Positions 25,858 through 37,164 of a stretch of 64,000 bases of DNA are shown here, piece after piece. A program made the translations under genes and the position numbers. The first letter of the stretch is position 1; every line of letters starts with the position of its first letter. Below the pieces are notes generated by a model that ran no database searches, was not told the DNA's origin, and worked only from the letters and a program-made list of their open reading frames with translations. Origin of the DNA: Varroa destructor (lineage: Eukaryota > Arthropoda > Arachnida > Mesostigmata > Varroidae); assembly GCF_002443255.2 (NCBI RefSeq), contig NW_019211454.1, positions 12,980,248-13,044,247 of the forward strand. The letters run 5' to 3'.

Positions 25858-26656
25858 ACATAGATTTTAAGGTATCACCATATTTTTCCTATTAAACAGA
25901 CATAATAGCGATGTAAGAATTACCTATGTGTGTTGAATCTATTGAAATATATATAAATTATAAATTAGAAGTATCTTCTAGTGAGCACCTAATTGAAGCT
26001 CGTAAAAGTCAAAAAAGTTCGGCGTCTGCTTCATTTAGCCTAATATACGTAATAGATATAACTAAACGTCTTCCTGATTAATTGCTACGATCATATAGGC
26101 CAAAAGTATGCACAAAAAAAATATATGCACATATGTAATCGTTAAAAGGCTAGTTATTTGAGAGCTAGGCGTTGTCGATCGTTGTTTTACTGAGTTGACC
26201 TAGTTAACATTCTTTCTATAAGCCTATTTTGATATAATGGAAGTAAGGATGCACTCGAATATATTCCACGTATAGCATCTAAGCTCCGTCTTTTTGACAG
26301 ATATTCTATTACATTTTCCAATTTAAAACTCAAAGCTTCCAATACAGAAATAAGATAACCTGATAATATCCCCTTAACTCTTCCTGATCTCCCCGTTTTA
26401 TATGTGGCCACATTTACTTCAGGGTAGAATAAAATTGTCTAGCTGTGTACGTAATCCACAATATACGAATTGTATGCTATAATTACCTATATGTATGCTA
26501 TAAGATTTCTATAAATAAATAAAATATACTATCACTATGAAATTAAAAGAGAACATGACTGTAGCATGACGCTACCGCTAGCTACAGCGTTTTACGTTTC
26601 GATCTAGAATCTAAAGCATAATTTCTCTGCGTATATATATATATATATAGTTAAAG

Positions 26657-26692
26657 ACATCATTGCCCATGTAGGTACATGGGTGATGATGT
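26657..26692. repeat. Hairpin with 17-bp arms
   Basis: ACATCATTGCCCATGTA, two bases, then TACATGGGTGATGATGT. All positions pair if two G-T wobbles are allowed; the innermost bases would form the loop. It lies just right of a TA tract. Confidence 0.55.
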
Positions 26693-27115
26693 TGCATCTG
26701 TGAGCACCAATAGGGTCAATTTATTCTGAAGGGCATTCCCAAAAGAACACACTATACGATTCTATAATAATGCAATTCGAACAGCAACCTAATAGAAAGA
26801 CTCTGAGTACCTACACGTTCACACAGAAAATAACTGTTTCTTTTCTTTTGCTTGTCAAATATCAACATTATATTTATTTACAAACAGATCTGTCTCATCT
26901 TCCCTTCGTCCTTCGTTGACACCTCGATATCGTATCGCATTTGCCCCCATTTTTAATAATTTCCCCTTCCATCTACACCTGCTGGTTTCGTTTTGTATTG
27001 ATACAACATTAGCTACAGCTATGAAGGTGTCTTGTTCTCCATTTTCTATGTTACTATGTCCACAATTCCTTCGAGTAATCTACTGCTGTATTATTTCAAG
27101 CTTCCTCTCTCTTTT

Positions 27116-27138
27116 TTGTTGTTGTTGTTGTTGTTGTT
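27116..27138. repeat. (TTG)n microsatellite
   Basis: A TTG run of seven to eight units. A second, shorter one lies near 27468-27487. Confidence 0.9.
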
Positions 27139-28514
27139 ATATATCTCACGATCCCCAGTCTTATCTCAATCCTAGCCCTCATGTCCGAGGGTTGTTGCAT
27201 AAATAATTTAGTATGTTACATGAGCTCAGGCGCATGTCCTTTGTCTGCGCGCACCGGATTCGTCGCCAGCAAGTATTTATCATGCTAGTAAAGCTCTATA
27301 GATTTCTTGCGCATATACCGTATTTCTACGAAAATCTCTGTTGCTTTGCCTAGGGGTAGTGAATTTCCAATAGTAGAATAGACTCATTGTACACGTTTGC
27401 GGTGCATATATAGGGAATGGTTTTAGCGAGAATCCGATGTCGGTGACGAACGGCTGCTTGGAAAGTGTTTGTTGTTGTTGTTGTTGTCAGCGTTGCACGG
27501 CACCGTTGTACGGCTGCTTGGCTAATAGTCAAATAAAGATGGAAAGCGGCGAAAGAAACGCTTCTCTTTTCGGCTGCGGACTTTTCGCAATCCGATGACC
27601 ATACGAGCTTTATCAGTTAAGCCGTTCCGTCATATTGCTCCGTGTCTCCGATCTTCTGCCAATGGGCAATCTACCACATCGAATAGATTGTAAGTCCATA
27701 CAACGGCTAGCCATGCATCCGTTCCACGCACCCATAAACTCACAATCGATTCGCGCGAGTGAATGTGTGCTGTTATACGAGTGATAGGTTCTATACATTT
27801 TATATTACAAAATGACTCTGTATTGCATCTTCGCGTCTTGTCAATTCTTCGAGAGTTTCGTTTTTAAGCGCGCTTACTTTTTCCCAAAGGCTCCAAGTAT
27901 TTATTAGGCGCTTCACACATAATCGTCACTATTATTATTAATATCAATATTCACTATCGGTTTCGTGTCCATGATGTGCACACACAGTTCCATCTGAATT
28001 ATCGTCTGCCCCTTTCTTACAAACAGGAGTAACGCTGCGATGTCTTTGCCCTTCCTAAACCCGTTTTTTTTTGGTTGCTCAAGGTGTTATAAGCAGCAAG
28101 AGTCTCGTACGCTGTGATTTCTTAGGCTTTTATACACTTCAGATTACAGAATGATACCTCAGCTCTTTTCTCACTCGGAGATAATTCGTTTTGTTGTTCC
28201 GAGATCATCTTAGATCGCTCAAGCCACTCTCCCACATCTCTCGATCTGGCACTGCGCCCTAAATCTATGTGCAATAATCCTAGTCGATGACGAAAATAAA
28301 TGACATTTAATTCGTACAGTGACCTGCGATGTTACTTGTTTTGTCTGTATGCGCCCAGAGGTTGTCTTCGTATGTCCATGTGTTGACAGTGTGACTGAAT
28401 GCTAGGGAATGCACAGTTGACGTCTACTGCTAATCGGATTTAGAATAACGATATAAGCCAAAAGCACAATCCAACTATCAACTAGAGTTCGCGCAACGTA
28501 ACACAAGTTGAAGC

Positions 28515-28516
<2 letters not shown>

Positions 28517-28542
<26 letters not shown>
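28517..28542. repeat. Poly-A tract (26 A)
   Basis: This is the longest homopolymer in the window. It could be a retroposon tail on the plus strand, but no element body or target duplication was recognised to its left. Confidence 0.9.
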
Positions 28543-28548
<6 letters not shown>

Positions 28549-30130
28549 GGTAAGGCTTTTGGTCAGAAAGGACAGGCTGCGCTCCCTCTGGCGGACGACA
28601 TAGGGGCCTGTGTGTCATGTCAACGTGCGCCACCGTTCGAGAGCATCAGATGTTTGTTAGGCGATTTACTACTCAGCGCGACAACAAGGATAAACTGAAG
28701 ACAACTACGACAGGAGGGTAAAAGCTGGAAAAAGCAAGAGCAGCAACGATTCAGAAAAACAGTAGGGGGACACACACACGAAAAACAACTGGACTGAGTG
28801 AATGATTGACTGTTTGGCGTTTGCTGATTGACAAACCGATTAAATCAGAGATTGCCAGTCGGCGAATGGCGGACAATTACAGCTGCTGCCAGCAGCTCGA
28901 ACGAGACGAGCCATCATGCCGAACAACTCTGATAAACGTTGACGGTTGAACAATCGAACAAAACGAAAACGACAGTCGAATCCCCACCAAAGAAGGCAAC
29001 GCTACAACCAGGCAGGTTGACCGGGTTCCATCGCAGCGACGGCGCCATGGTTGCGTCAAATAATGGACCTGGTCTGTCATAAGCTGTCATCTCGATGCAT
29101 CTCTGTTCACTTATATTATTTGTCTCTACTCTTTTATTATTCAGTGAGTGTCACATAAGGCGTTACCAAGCAGCCAGCCAAGAACACGTTGGCCATCAGC
29201 GCGTCAATACTAGCAGCACCGCTACAGTCACTGTGACAAAATGCCGACTATATGAGATAACCATAATAATATAGCGAATACTGCCACTACACTGATCCGG
29301 CACGGGTCTGGCTATGCAAAAAAGAGCACTCGCGTCTAGTGTTGACGTAACGAACCACGATGCCCACAAGAGCGCAGTGTAGGCGTCGAGCTGCCACCAG
29401 CTAATTTTGCCGCTGCTATTGCTGCGGTTAGCGCGAATTGGAGTGACGTTGGTGGGTTTTTATGTTACTGGTTTGTTTCTGTGTGTGTAAGCCATGGTAA
29501 TAATGGTGCCGCTTGTTTTTGTTGTAAATGACGTTATGTTCCTTCTTTGCTCGAGATTGATGGCTACTATTGTCTAGTTATCTATCTCAGCGTCGTCGCC
29601 TTTTGTGTCGCTTTATTTATTATGGACATAATAAAGAACAGAAAAGAGACGAAAGAAAGTTATCTCATATCGTTTTCTGTGCATTCGACATATTGCTTAA
29701 AGTGCAGACCAGACATTGTCGATGCGTCAAAACATCGATCGTCTCTAGATCGATAAAGGGCTTGTATACTTGAACATTTTCGCCTTTAAACAATTTCCTT
29801 TCAGTCGTTTATCGGCGTTACGTTTCTGTGACTGTGTGTCATATTGGTACCACGAGTAAAATTTTGTGTAACTTTAAATTCTTCGGCGTTAAACGTGCGT
29901 GATACGCGACCCGCGCAAAAATTTGAACGTTGCACTTTTCGTGTCGTTTCTATAAAATATATTACATCTAAGGTAGATCATTGTGTCAACTACATATATC
30001 GCCAAAATAATAATTATCACCACCGTCATCATCTTGATATAGTGATTTTCGTAACCAACTGATGAGGCAAACGTCACTGTATTGTTGTTGCTATTGGTAC
30101 GTATCTGTCTAGAGTATGTGATGTAGGGCG

Positions 30131-30240
30131 CGTGTGTGTGTGTGTATCTGTTTGTGTGTGTGTCTCTTCGCGTGTGTATGTGTGTTCGAGTATCTCTATG
30201 TGTATGTGTCTGTGTTCAGCGTGTGTATCGTGCCGTGTGT
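30131..30240. repeat. GT-rich imperfect microsatellite
   Basis: Repeated GTGTGTGT blocks are interspersed with CT and TAT steps over about 110 bases. The Cys/Val-rich plus-strand frame here is low-complexity translation, not a gene. Confidence 0.85.
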
Positions 30241-31620
30241 GGTGACGAATCACTGGCGACCACGAATTGCTCCGACGCCATAAGCCAGTGGAAACGGCGT
30301 CACACGAATCAACGATAACTTCTACTGAATCGCAGGGTCATCATTGTCAGAGTCGAAATCGTTGGTCGTTGGTCGCATTTCAATATGTCTACGTGTGCGC
30401 GCGTGTATATATCCTCTCGTATCTCAGCAGGGCACAGCAGTTCATTGCGTCTCCTCCTCATTGCCCATGGCTATAACTGTGCATTGTGTATACGTACTTC
30501 CGAATCATTCTGGTTGTCTGTTTAGCTAGTTGTTTGTTCTTCTATCTGTTGGTCTTTCGGTTTGTCCGACCGTCATTTCTTCTTGCGTTCCAGTTCAGGG
30601 CATAAAACTATACGCGTGAATATTGCTCTAACAGAGGCAGACATTCAGATAGCCATGCAGATTGACAGGTAGGCAGACATCGGCGTCGATAGTATCGGTG
30701 TTCTGCGTCAGCTTATACAGTCATATTACATATCTCGAGTTACGACCATCATGGTTACACGCACATAAACACGTTGAGCACTAGGCATATTGCCATTGTC
30801 GTAGCCAGCAGCGTGAACTGCTTCATTTGCTCGTCATCGACACGGCTGTGTCGCCATTGGAAACATCATCACCATCAATCTCACAACAGTGAATAACATC
30901 AAGCGGCAAGCGCAACCGTCGTAGATACCACCAACAGGATCGCCACGATAATCATTATCATGACAAACATCAGCATCGCCGCCGTCGTCGTCATCTTTTT
31001 ACCAACAGTTTTCTTTCGCTTGCTTCTCTTCTCATCCGTTGTCTTTGTGGGTATCGGCAAAATATTTGTCATATCCGATTGACTCGGTAGATTTGATTCG
31101 CTGCCTGGGGAATTGACGGCACCGGTTGTAGGTTGCTGCTACCGCTGGCAGGGTAAGCGTTGTCAGTTATCAGTCGTTGGTCGAACGGCGAGAGGTGTTG
31201 TCGGACATCGACATCGTCATTGCCAACGTTAACGTCAATGAATAGACAAGCAGACAGAAGCAACCGTTCCGCTCCGGCTTTCCGGCATCTAGCCATGCAA
31301 CTCAACTGCTTGTCGTCTGACGCCTGATCGACCAGATCTACGAATGGGCAGATATATGATGACGCACGGCCAGGCAAGTCAGCGGCGTTAACAGCAACAG
31401 ACACGCCAGCGTTCACAGCTGATAACATACGAACGAATCATCAGACAGACGATCAGAAAGGGGGGCGAGAGAGAGGAAGAGTGATCAGACCAAACGCGAG
31501 TTATTTCAGTTAGTAGTCAATAGACCGTCAATCAACAAAGAATGTAAGCTGGCTAAAAAAATCGCGTCACTTTCATAATTCATTTCGTCCCGTTGAATTC
31601 GATGATCGGACGACGGCAGT

Positions 31621-31652
<32 letters not shown>

Positions 31653-34537
31653 TAACAGCAACCAGAAATAACGCGGCAAATATTGACAGACTCCGGTGTT
31701 GTCTGCGTTATCGGCGTCGCCAGTGAAAACAGTTCCTCTTAAAGGTGTTCTTGTTGTCAAAAGTCGATATAAACGTTGTCGATGCTGGGCTGTAGTGATA
31801 GAAAGCGATAATGCTGGATGGCAAAATTGGGGTGGGTGACGGACGGGTAATGCTGCCGGTGGCGATCAGCGCCGCCGCGGCTGCCGTAACGGCTCAAAAT
31901 ACGCAGAAGCCATGAGACGGCTGGCGAGGACAAGTAAGCGTCACTGGATCGGTTGGAATATACATGGCAAACAACGGTAGAACACAACGTACCCTGAGCC
32001 ATGTTCACCCGTAACGCAGGCAACTATTCATAGCAGCAGCAGCATAAGCTTTTGTTAGATTAGCTGTCATCCTTTTAATCACGGTGCCTTGGATCATTCT
32101 TGATGTTACGGTACCATAATGTTGCAAAAGGTTAAACCTGACGCTACAGAACCTAGCTACAGATTGAACACCAGTAGCGGCGGGTTGCAGCCGCCTCCGG
32201 TTCACCTCGCCGTTCCGCTCTGTTCTGCTTCTCTTGTCGCTCCATCACAGAAGATGAACGGCAAGCTAAGAACCTATGCTTACGCATCGCCAACAGCGGT
32301 AACGAGAGAGCTATTTGTAGGTTGATTAGGTTCAGGCAGTGACGCTGGCACATACTAACGAGTATTGGACGGACAACCAACGCTGTGTTATAACAGTTTT
32401 ATAGGAGCAGCAATGACACCAGCAAAACGGGAAGGCGTGTGTCGTTGTCTAGCAACCCAATGTAGCCGCTGCATAGTCCATATTGGCACCCCATCATTGT
32501 TCCGCTGATTATTCGTCCGCTCGATTGTTTGCTAGTTGAACGCAGAGTGATGGACTGAAAACGATTACTACAATTACTCGATACCCACTGAATCTTGCAT
32601 GAAGCAACGTTGAACAACGCTGTAAACAGGGTGACGTTGCGTGTGCGCGCACGCGGCCACCGGGTCGAATGATGACAGTCGCTGGCGGCGGTCGTAGTGG
32701 CAGTGCGGTCGAAACCGCCAACAACGGTGGGTTCTACCATTTGCGGCTGTCGTCTTATGGCTAAGCTGCGGGGCGATCGGAGATGCTAGAGAAGGATGTC
32801 AAAAACAGATACGCGACTGCTTCATAGAAATGACAGACATATGCGAGAAGACCAAGTAAACGAATGGGCGAACGTTGAGGGGTGATGAATGTGAGCGACA
32901 CGCGCAGCAGCGTGTCATCTTTCAGGACAAATCGAGGAACTGTCATAGTCAGGAGAAGAACAGGCGCGAGAGAGAGCTGAGGAGCGACTAAAAGGGGATT
33001 GACGTAATGAGGTAGTGACTGAGATGACAAAGAACGAAGAAGCTCGGAGCCGAACAGAGCTGAGCGGCCAGCGACGAACAGTCTGAGGGATGGCAGACGC
33101 ACGTCAGAGACTTGTCTAAAGTTACTTTCGCTCTTCGTTTTTTTACGTTTTTGTCGCTTTTCTTCGTACCTATCGCATTGTAATAGCGTAGACGCACTCC
33201 TTGTCTGTCTAAATTTTAAGACTGGTAGTGTATCAAGTATATTTTGTTGTCAAATTCCATTTTTTGTATTTCATTGGCATCATTTCAGGAACGGAACGCC
33301 CTTCTTTGAAGTAAGTCTAATTCTAGCTGATTTTGTTCGTCGTCGTCGTCGTCACCGTTGTCAAGGTTAGTCTAGTTTCCATCTACGTAGATTCGTCTGA
33401 CTGCGCTAATAAGCTACTTCGGTAATCACCTTGCCTATATGTCACCTCGGTCAAGTGTCCTACACGTCGGGATCTTGTCGTAGCAAGCCATAATGTTGCT
33501 ACCAAATATATTGCCCTTGGTTGGCAATGTTTAATGTCTGGTCTGATTTGTTCGTCCGCCACAATTCTAGTTGCAACTGATCTGAACGTAGAAATCAACT
33601 GTTATTCTTTGAAGCTGTTTTCGTCATCATCGTTGCTGCATTGGTTGTTGTCGTTGTCGCTGCTGCTGCTGTTGTTGTCAGATAAGCATGAAAACAGACA
33701 GTACAGACGTCAGTTAAATGTCCCCGCCTGATGTTGCAAACACTTCAAAACAATGAAAAGAAACCAACTGGTTGGAGTGCTGCGTTTCGTCTCACTATGT
33801 TTATGATGACCGTGACATGTATGTCCGACGATCGCGGCCGTCTGCGAAGAATCTCTAGACGACCACTAAACAAACGCCCGCTAAAATGGCTGACAGATGA
33901 CGGTGCCATTCGCAACGATATTTGCAGCAGTGATACAGTTGAGCCTTGAAATGGAATACACCCTTAAGAAAGTTTAATTCCGGGTTTAGTGTTAGCCACT
34001 GTTGTTCACGTATTATTTGGAGCTGTCCACGGACCCGTTACCGCCTTTTCAGTTATTCCTTTGGCCTTCTTATTTATATGAGCAAATTTGGTCTTTCGTT
34101 ATCTCATCGTTACTGAAGGTTCTTCTACCACTCCGCTCCTTTCCGGCGCGATCATCTAGCTTTTCGACGGTCCCGCCACCGCAAATTTATGCAGACGCTT
34201 TTTTAAACTTTAGCTTGTTGTTCTTCATCTTTTTACTTTTCTATTGACTAAATCGACTATATGCATTGTCGAACCCGTCGCTATGAGACTTCTATCGGTA
34301 CCTTCTGTCTGTGCATATGTGTGTAGCTTCCCTGTATCCTGTCGTCTGTTTCTGTTTGTTTCGTTCGTTGAACCATCATTGTTTTCACCTTCTGTTAAGT
34401 TGAAATCACAAGCTTTGGTTTTTTGAGGGCGTAGACCGTCTGGCCTTAAGCCTGACGAGCTGACGCGGTGGTGCGTCCAGTATCGAGGGGAGAACTGAGC
34501 CATCTGCACCACCAGAACCAGGAGCGGACGGCGTTAC
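30241..34537. other. Region downstream of the noc/elbow-like gene, no supported gene
   Basis: GC content looks higher than to the left, with AGC, GTC and CGT triplet-rich stretches. It must include the 3' UTR of the noc/elbow-like gene next to 34538. No AATAAA was found near the stop; the variant ATTAAA is present on the minus strand near 33979-33974. Confidence 0.55.
31621..31650. repeat. (AGC)10 trinucleotide repeat
   Basis: Ten pure AGC units. The poly-Leu minus-strand frame over it is an artefact. Confidence 0.95.
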
Positions 34538-36058
34538 CTATGGGTGCACTGGTGGACCCAATCTCTGCCCGTACATCGCATACGGATTGTACATGCTGAA
34601 CATGGATAGGGCCGCGGCGCTTGGGTGAGGTAGAGGTGGAAAGGGCGCTCCAGGGAAGCCGGCCGGAAGTGGCGGCGTTAACGTCGGCGGCGTGTTGGTT
34701 GTCGTCGAGCTGGTCGACGAAGCTGAAGATGAACTGGTAGATAAAGACGACCCGGTCGTGTGCGTTGACGAGCTGGAGCTTGACGAGCTTTTCGACGTCG
34801 GTGGACTCGAGTAAGGATGGAAACGGGCCGCAGCTGATGACGTTGACGATCCTATGGGGCTCAGCGATGGAGATGGATACGAACGACGAAGTGAGGCCGA
34901 GGATGTTGGTGGGGGAGGAAGGGGTGCTAGGGGGGTGAGGGGTGCTGCCAGCGGCGGTGAGGTTGTTGAGCCGCCGAATGGTGAAAGCCCTGGAGGCGTC
35001 AACAAAGGATGGGGCAGGTCGCCACCTGGCAATGTCGTATGCGTACGCAGATGGGCTAGAAGTTCTTCCGATGAGCTGAATCGCTTACCGCAATACGAGT
35101 CGCCGACCATCCAGCTGCAAACGTTGGGCGTGCGTCCGGCAAGCGGATGGGTGGGATATGTCGGGAACAATGCGGAAGACCCGTGAAGACCGGGCAGAAA
35201 AGGAATCGCGGGTGGAACGACACGTTCATGGGTGCATGACGTACAGCCAGAGGGGCATGGAGCTAGCTGTGCAGACTGCATTGACAGCTGGCAGCTGGAA
35301 CATAACGGATCGCGGCAAACGGGTACGAGGCTGACGCCACCTGAAGGCGTCTTTACGCGCGCGTAACCGGCATACGACGACAAAACGGGGGCGTACGGGC
35401 TCGGTAGTCCCTTGAGGTCTAACGGGTGGTGTCCAGCAGCAAGTGGAGAAGGCGCACCGGCCATTGGATGGCCAGCGGCAGCTGCTAGATTCTTGTATGC
35501 AAGGTGGAGAGCGGCAAGACTTTCCTTGGGGTCCGCACCACGGGATAGATGCTCAAGGCCGGGGTAGCCAAGTCCCGAAAGCGTAGTAGTGCTCGACGAG
35601 GTGACGCTTGCTGCAGATGTAATCGATGCCGCTGGGGAGGAAGCGCCTCCTTTAGGGGTTGACTTGCCTCCCTTATCGCTTTTCTCCGACACAGCGGGCG
35701 AGGTTCTTGGTGAACGTTGGCTCAACGGACTACTTCGGCTTCGGCGATCTTCGTCCTTCAATTCGGACCGCGGTGGCGTCGGACTTTTCTTCAGGTTCAG
35801 ATCGTACGGCTTAAAGGCAGGCTGACTTTTCTCGCTGTCGTTGCTTGAGCTGTTTGAGCTGCCGGTGCTCGTCGATAATGAGCCCAGACCACTCAGGCTG
35901 CCCGATGATAGATCTGACTTCTTTCGGTCATCCGCTGTTGATTTCTTGCTTTTAGTCTCGCTGTTGACACTGAGCATCGGCTTGTGGTTAGGACTGTCCA
36001 TTCCGATATTACTGCATGTCTGTGCTAGCAACGCGAGGGGGCTCTTTTTCGCGTCCAG
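34538..36058 (-). CDS. noc: noc/elbow-like NET zinc-finger protein, exon 2 (residues 58-563, stop)
   Basis: This exon carries the main body and C-terminus of the NET protein, 506 residues plus TAG. The total is 563 residues, within the usual family range of roughly 540-650. Visible elements in full-length numbering are: the Sp motif SPLALLAQTC (63-72); a Ser-rich stretch; the Groucho-binding type FKPY motif (129-132); a buttonhead-like Cys cluster with CRDPLCSSC (Cys 295, 300, 303) followed by Cys 315, 319 and 322; one C2H2 finger with the atypical NET spacing C361-x8-C370-x12-H383-x3-H387; Pro- and Ser-rich low complexity; and a conserved tail YGQRLGPPVHP (553-563). From family knowledge, NET proteins act in the nucleus as Groucho/TLE-dependent repressors in limb, trachea and eye patterning, and the single finger is probably not a classical DNA binder. 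The acceptor is TTGCAG|CTGGAC at 36060-36059. Nothing is missing. The choice of symbol between noc and elB is uncertain. Confidence 0.93.
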   Translation of the reverse strand: MDAKKSPLALLAQTCSNIGMDSPNHKPMLSVNSETKSKKSTADDRKKSDLSSGSLSGLGSLSTSTGSSNSSSNDSEKSQPAFKPYDLNLKKSPTPPRSELKDEDRRSRSSPLSQRSPRTSPAVSEKSDKGGKSTPKGGASSPAASITSAASVTSSSTTTLSGLGYPGLEHLSRGADPKESLAALHLAYKNLAAAAGHPMAGAPSPLAAGHHPLDLKGLPSPYAPVLSSYAGYARVKTPSGGVSLVPVCRDPLCSSCQLSMQSAQLAPCPSGCTSCTHERVVPPAIPFLPGLHGSSALFPTYPTHPLAGRTPNVCSWMVGDSYCGKRFSSSEELLAHLRTHTTLPGGDLPHPLLTPPGLSPFGGSTTSPPLAAPLTPLAPLPPPPTSSASLRRSYPSPSLSPIGSSTSSAAARFHPYSSPPTSKSSSSSSSSTHTTGSSLSTSSSSASSTSSTTTNTPPTLTPPLPAGFPGAPFPPLPHPSAAALSMFSMYNPYAMYGQRLGPPVHP

Positions 36059-36993
36059 CTGCAATGAGACAAAATCAGAGTTAGAAACAAGGATTGCACT
36101 TTCTCGATTGTCAATATCATCATAATCATTACCGTCATTGTCATAACAGTCCCAAAAATATTTGAGGCCTAAATACGGCGAAATTACCAAGTATAGAATA
36201 TTTTATATATGCATCTTGCGTTTTATAGGCACGACCCTATATTTTATACACGATACCACTGCTAAATATTCTAGTCAAGTTTCTCAGCTTCGATAAACAG
36301 CATTATATTAGGAGGCCACAGGGTAGACACGGACGAATAAGCAAGAGTCAAGTAAGAGAATAGTTAGACAGACGGAAGTAGTATTTATGGGTGAACCATA
36401 TGTATCAAACTGTTACAATTGTATTTCCCTATCTGTGTGGCAAAAAGGTATTTATCTTGCCATAAAAAAGACCCCCACACACATAGCTCTATCAAAGTGT
36501 CCACATACCTCTATCCTGTTAGAACAACGTAAAAAATGGACAGTTTTTCACTGCGAATCAAAACACCCATATGTAATAGCTCTTTTTGCAATTGAGAACC
36601 AGCTTCGAAGCTAGCTGATTAATCACATCGTTAACGAAAAATTAGCTAATATGTCTATTTAAAGTGACGATTCTTGCGCTTGAAAAAAACCATCGGTTTT
36701 GATAGAAATTTACTCGTTGTTGATCCTACGCTGCTTCTATATGATGGCTTAAAAGTGCAGTTTAGCATATTATAAGGCTATTGTAGTACATTCTATCTGT
36801 GCCTATTTGTCCGCCTAGTCTACTCGTGTGACGACGATCGCAAGCACGCAAGTTCATTCAAAAAATGCTTTTGATTAACAAATACAAGCAACCAGATAAT
36901 CTAAGGAAATTAAAAATCAGCTAGAATAATATTGTCGTTTTTTTATTTGGCCAAGGAAACTTTGTTTTCCTCGAATGATCTCGCTTTTCTTAC
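36059..36993 (-). other. Intron 1 of the noc/elbow-like gene
   Basis: This 935-bp GT-AG intron (GTAAGA...TCTCATTGCAG) separates the N-terminal NQYLRPEYLSPLPTT block from the Sp motif, in phase 0. An open frame happens to continue 44 codons from exon 2 into the intron (to 36190). Those codons lack NET similarity and should not be annotated as coding. No other gene was seen inside it. Confidence 0.88.
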
Positions 36994-37164
36994 CGTGGTT
37001 GGCAAAGGCGACAGATACTCTGGCCTGAGATACTGGTTCGGGTTTGGTGTGAGCATCGTGCTACTGTGTGTGCCTCTACGATTGGCTTCGACCTTCGTCT
37101 CCGTAATAATATTGTTATTATTGTTACTAGTACCGAACACCGGTGATGTTGACTGGGTCGACAT
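36994..37164 (-). CDS. noc: noc/elbow-like NET zinc-finger protein, exon 1 (residues 1-57)
   Basis: This is the first coding exon of a nuclear transcriptional co-repressor of the NET family (Drosophila Noc and Elbow, vertebrate ZNF503/ZNF703). The start is the first ATG, at 37164; the frame closes upstream at an in-frame TAA near 37189-37191, and the intervening codons hold no ATG. Residues 1-57 contain an Asn run (residues 14-18) and then the conserved block NQYLRPEYLSPLPTT, the NET N-terminal signature just before the Sp motif. The exon ends ...CCAACCACG with donor GTAAGA at 36993, in phase 0. It therefore joins in frame to LDAKKSPLALLAQTC at 36058. The acceptor at 36060-36059 follows a good pyrimidine tract. 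The 57-codon length and the intron position match my memory of vertebrate NET genes. Open points are a possible upstream 5'UTR exon and whether it is the Noc or the Elbow copy. Confidence 0.9.

Larger units (their letters stand above)
14702..30130. other. Long stretch without a supported gene
   Basis: This is AT-rich sequence with short frames only. It holds the three hairpins, a poly-A tract and the microsatellites listed separately. An exon-like minus-strand frame at 16295-16118 is discussed in the findings. No transposase or reverse transcriptase motif was seen in the frames. Confidence 0.6.

Noticed and set aside
26187..26411. A 74-codon minus-strand frame that looked protein-like.
   Set aside because: It has no ATG (it starts at GTG), a TAG lies nine codons upstream, and no splice signal or family motif was seen.
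34854..36125. Plus-strand frames of 78-110 codons across the noc/elbow-like gene.
   Set aside because: These are antisense shadows of a GC-rich conserved exon.
36059..36190. The 44 codons extending the noc/elbow-like exon 2 frame to an apparent start at 36190.
   Set aside because: They lie in the intron: the acceptor TCTCATTGCAG sits at 36059, family similarity begins exactly at LDAKK, and exon 1 at 37164 supplies the true N-terminus.
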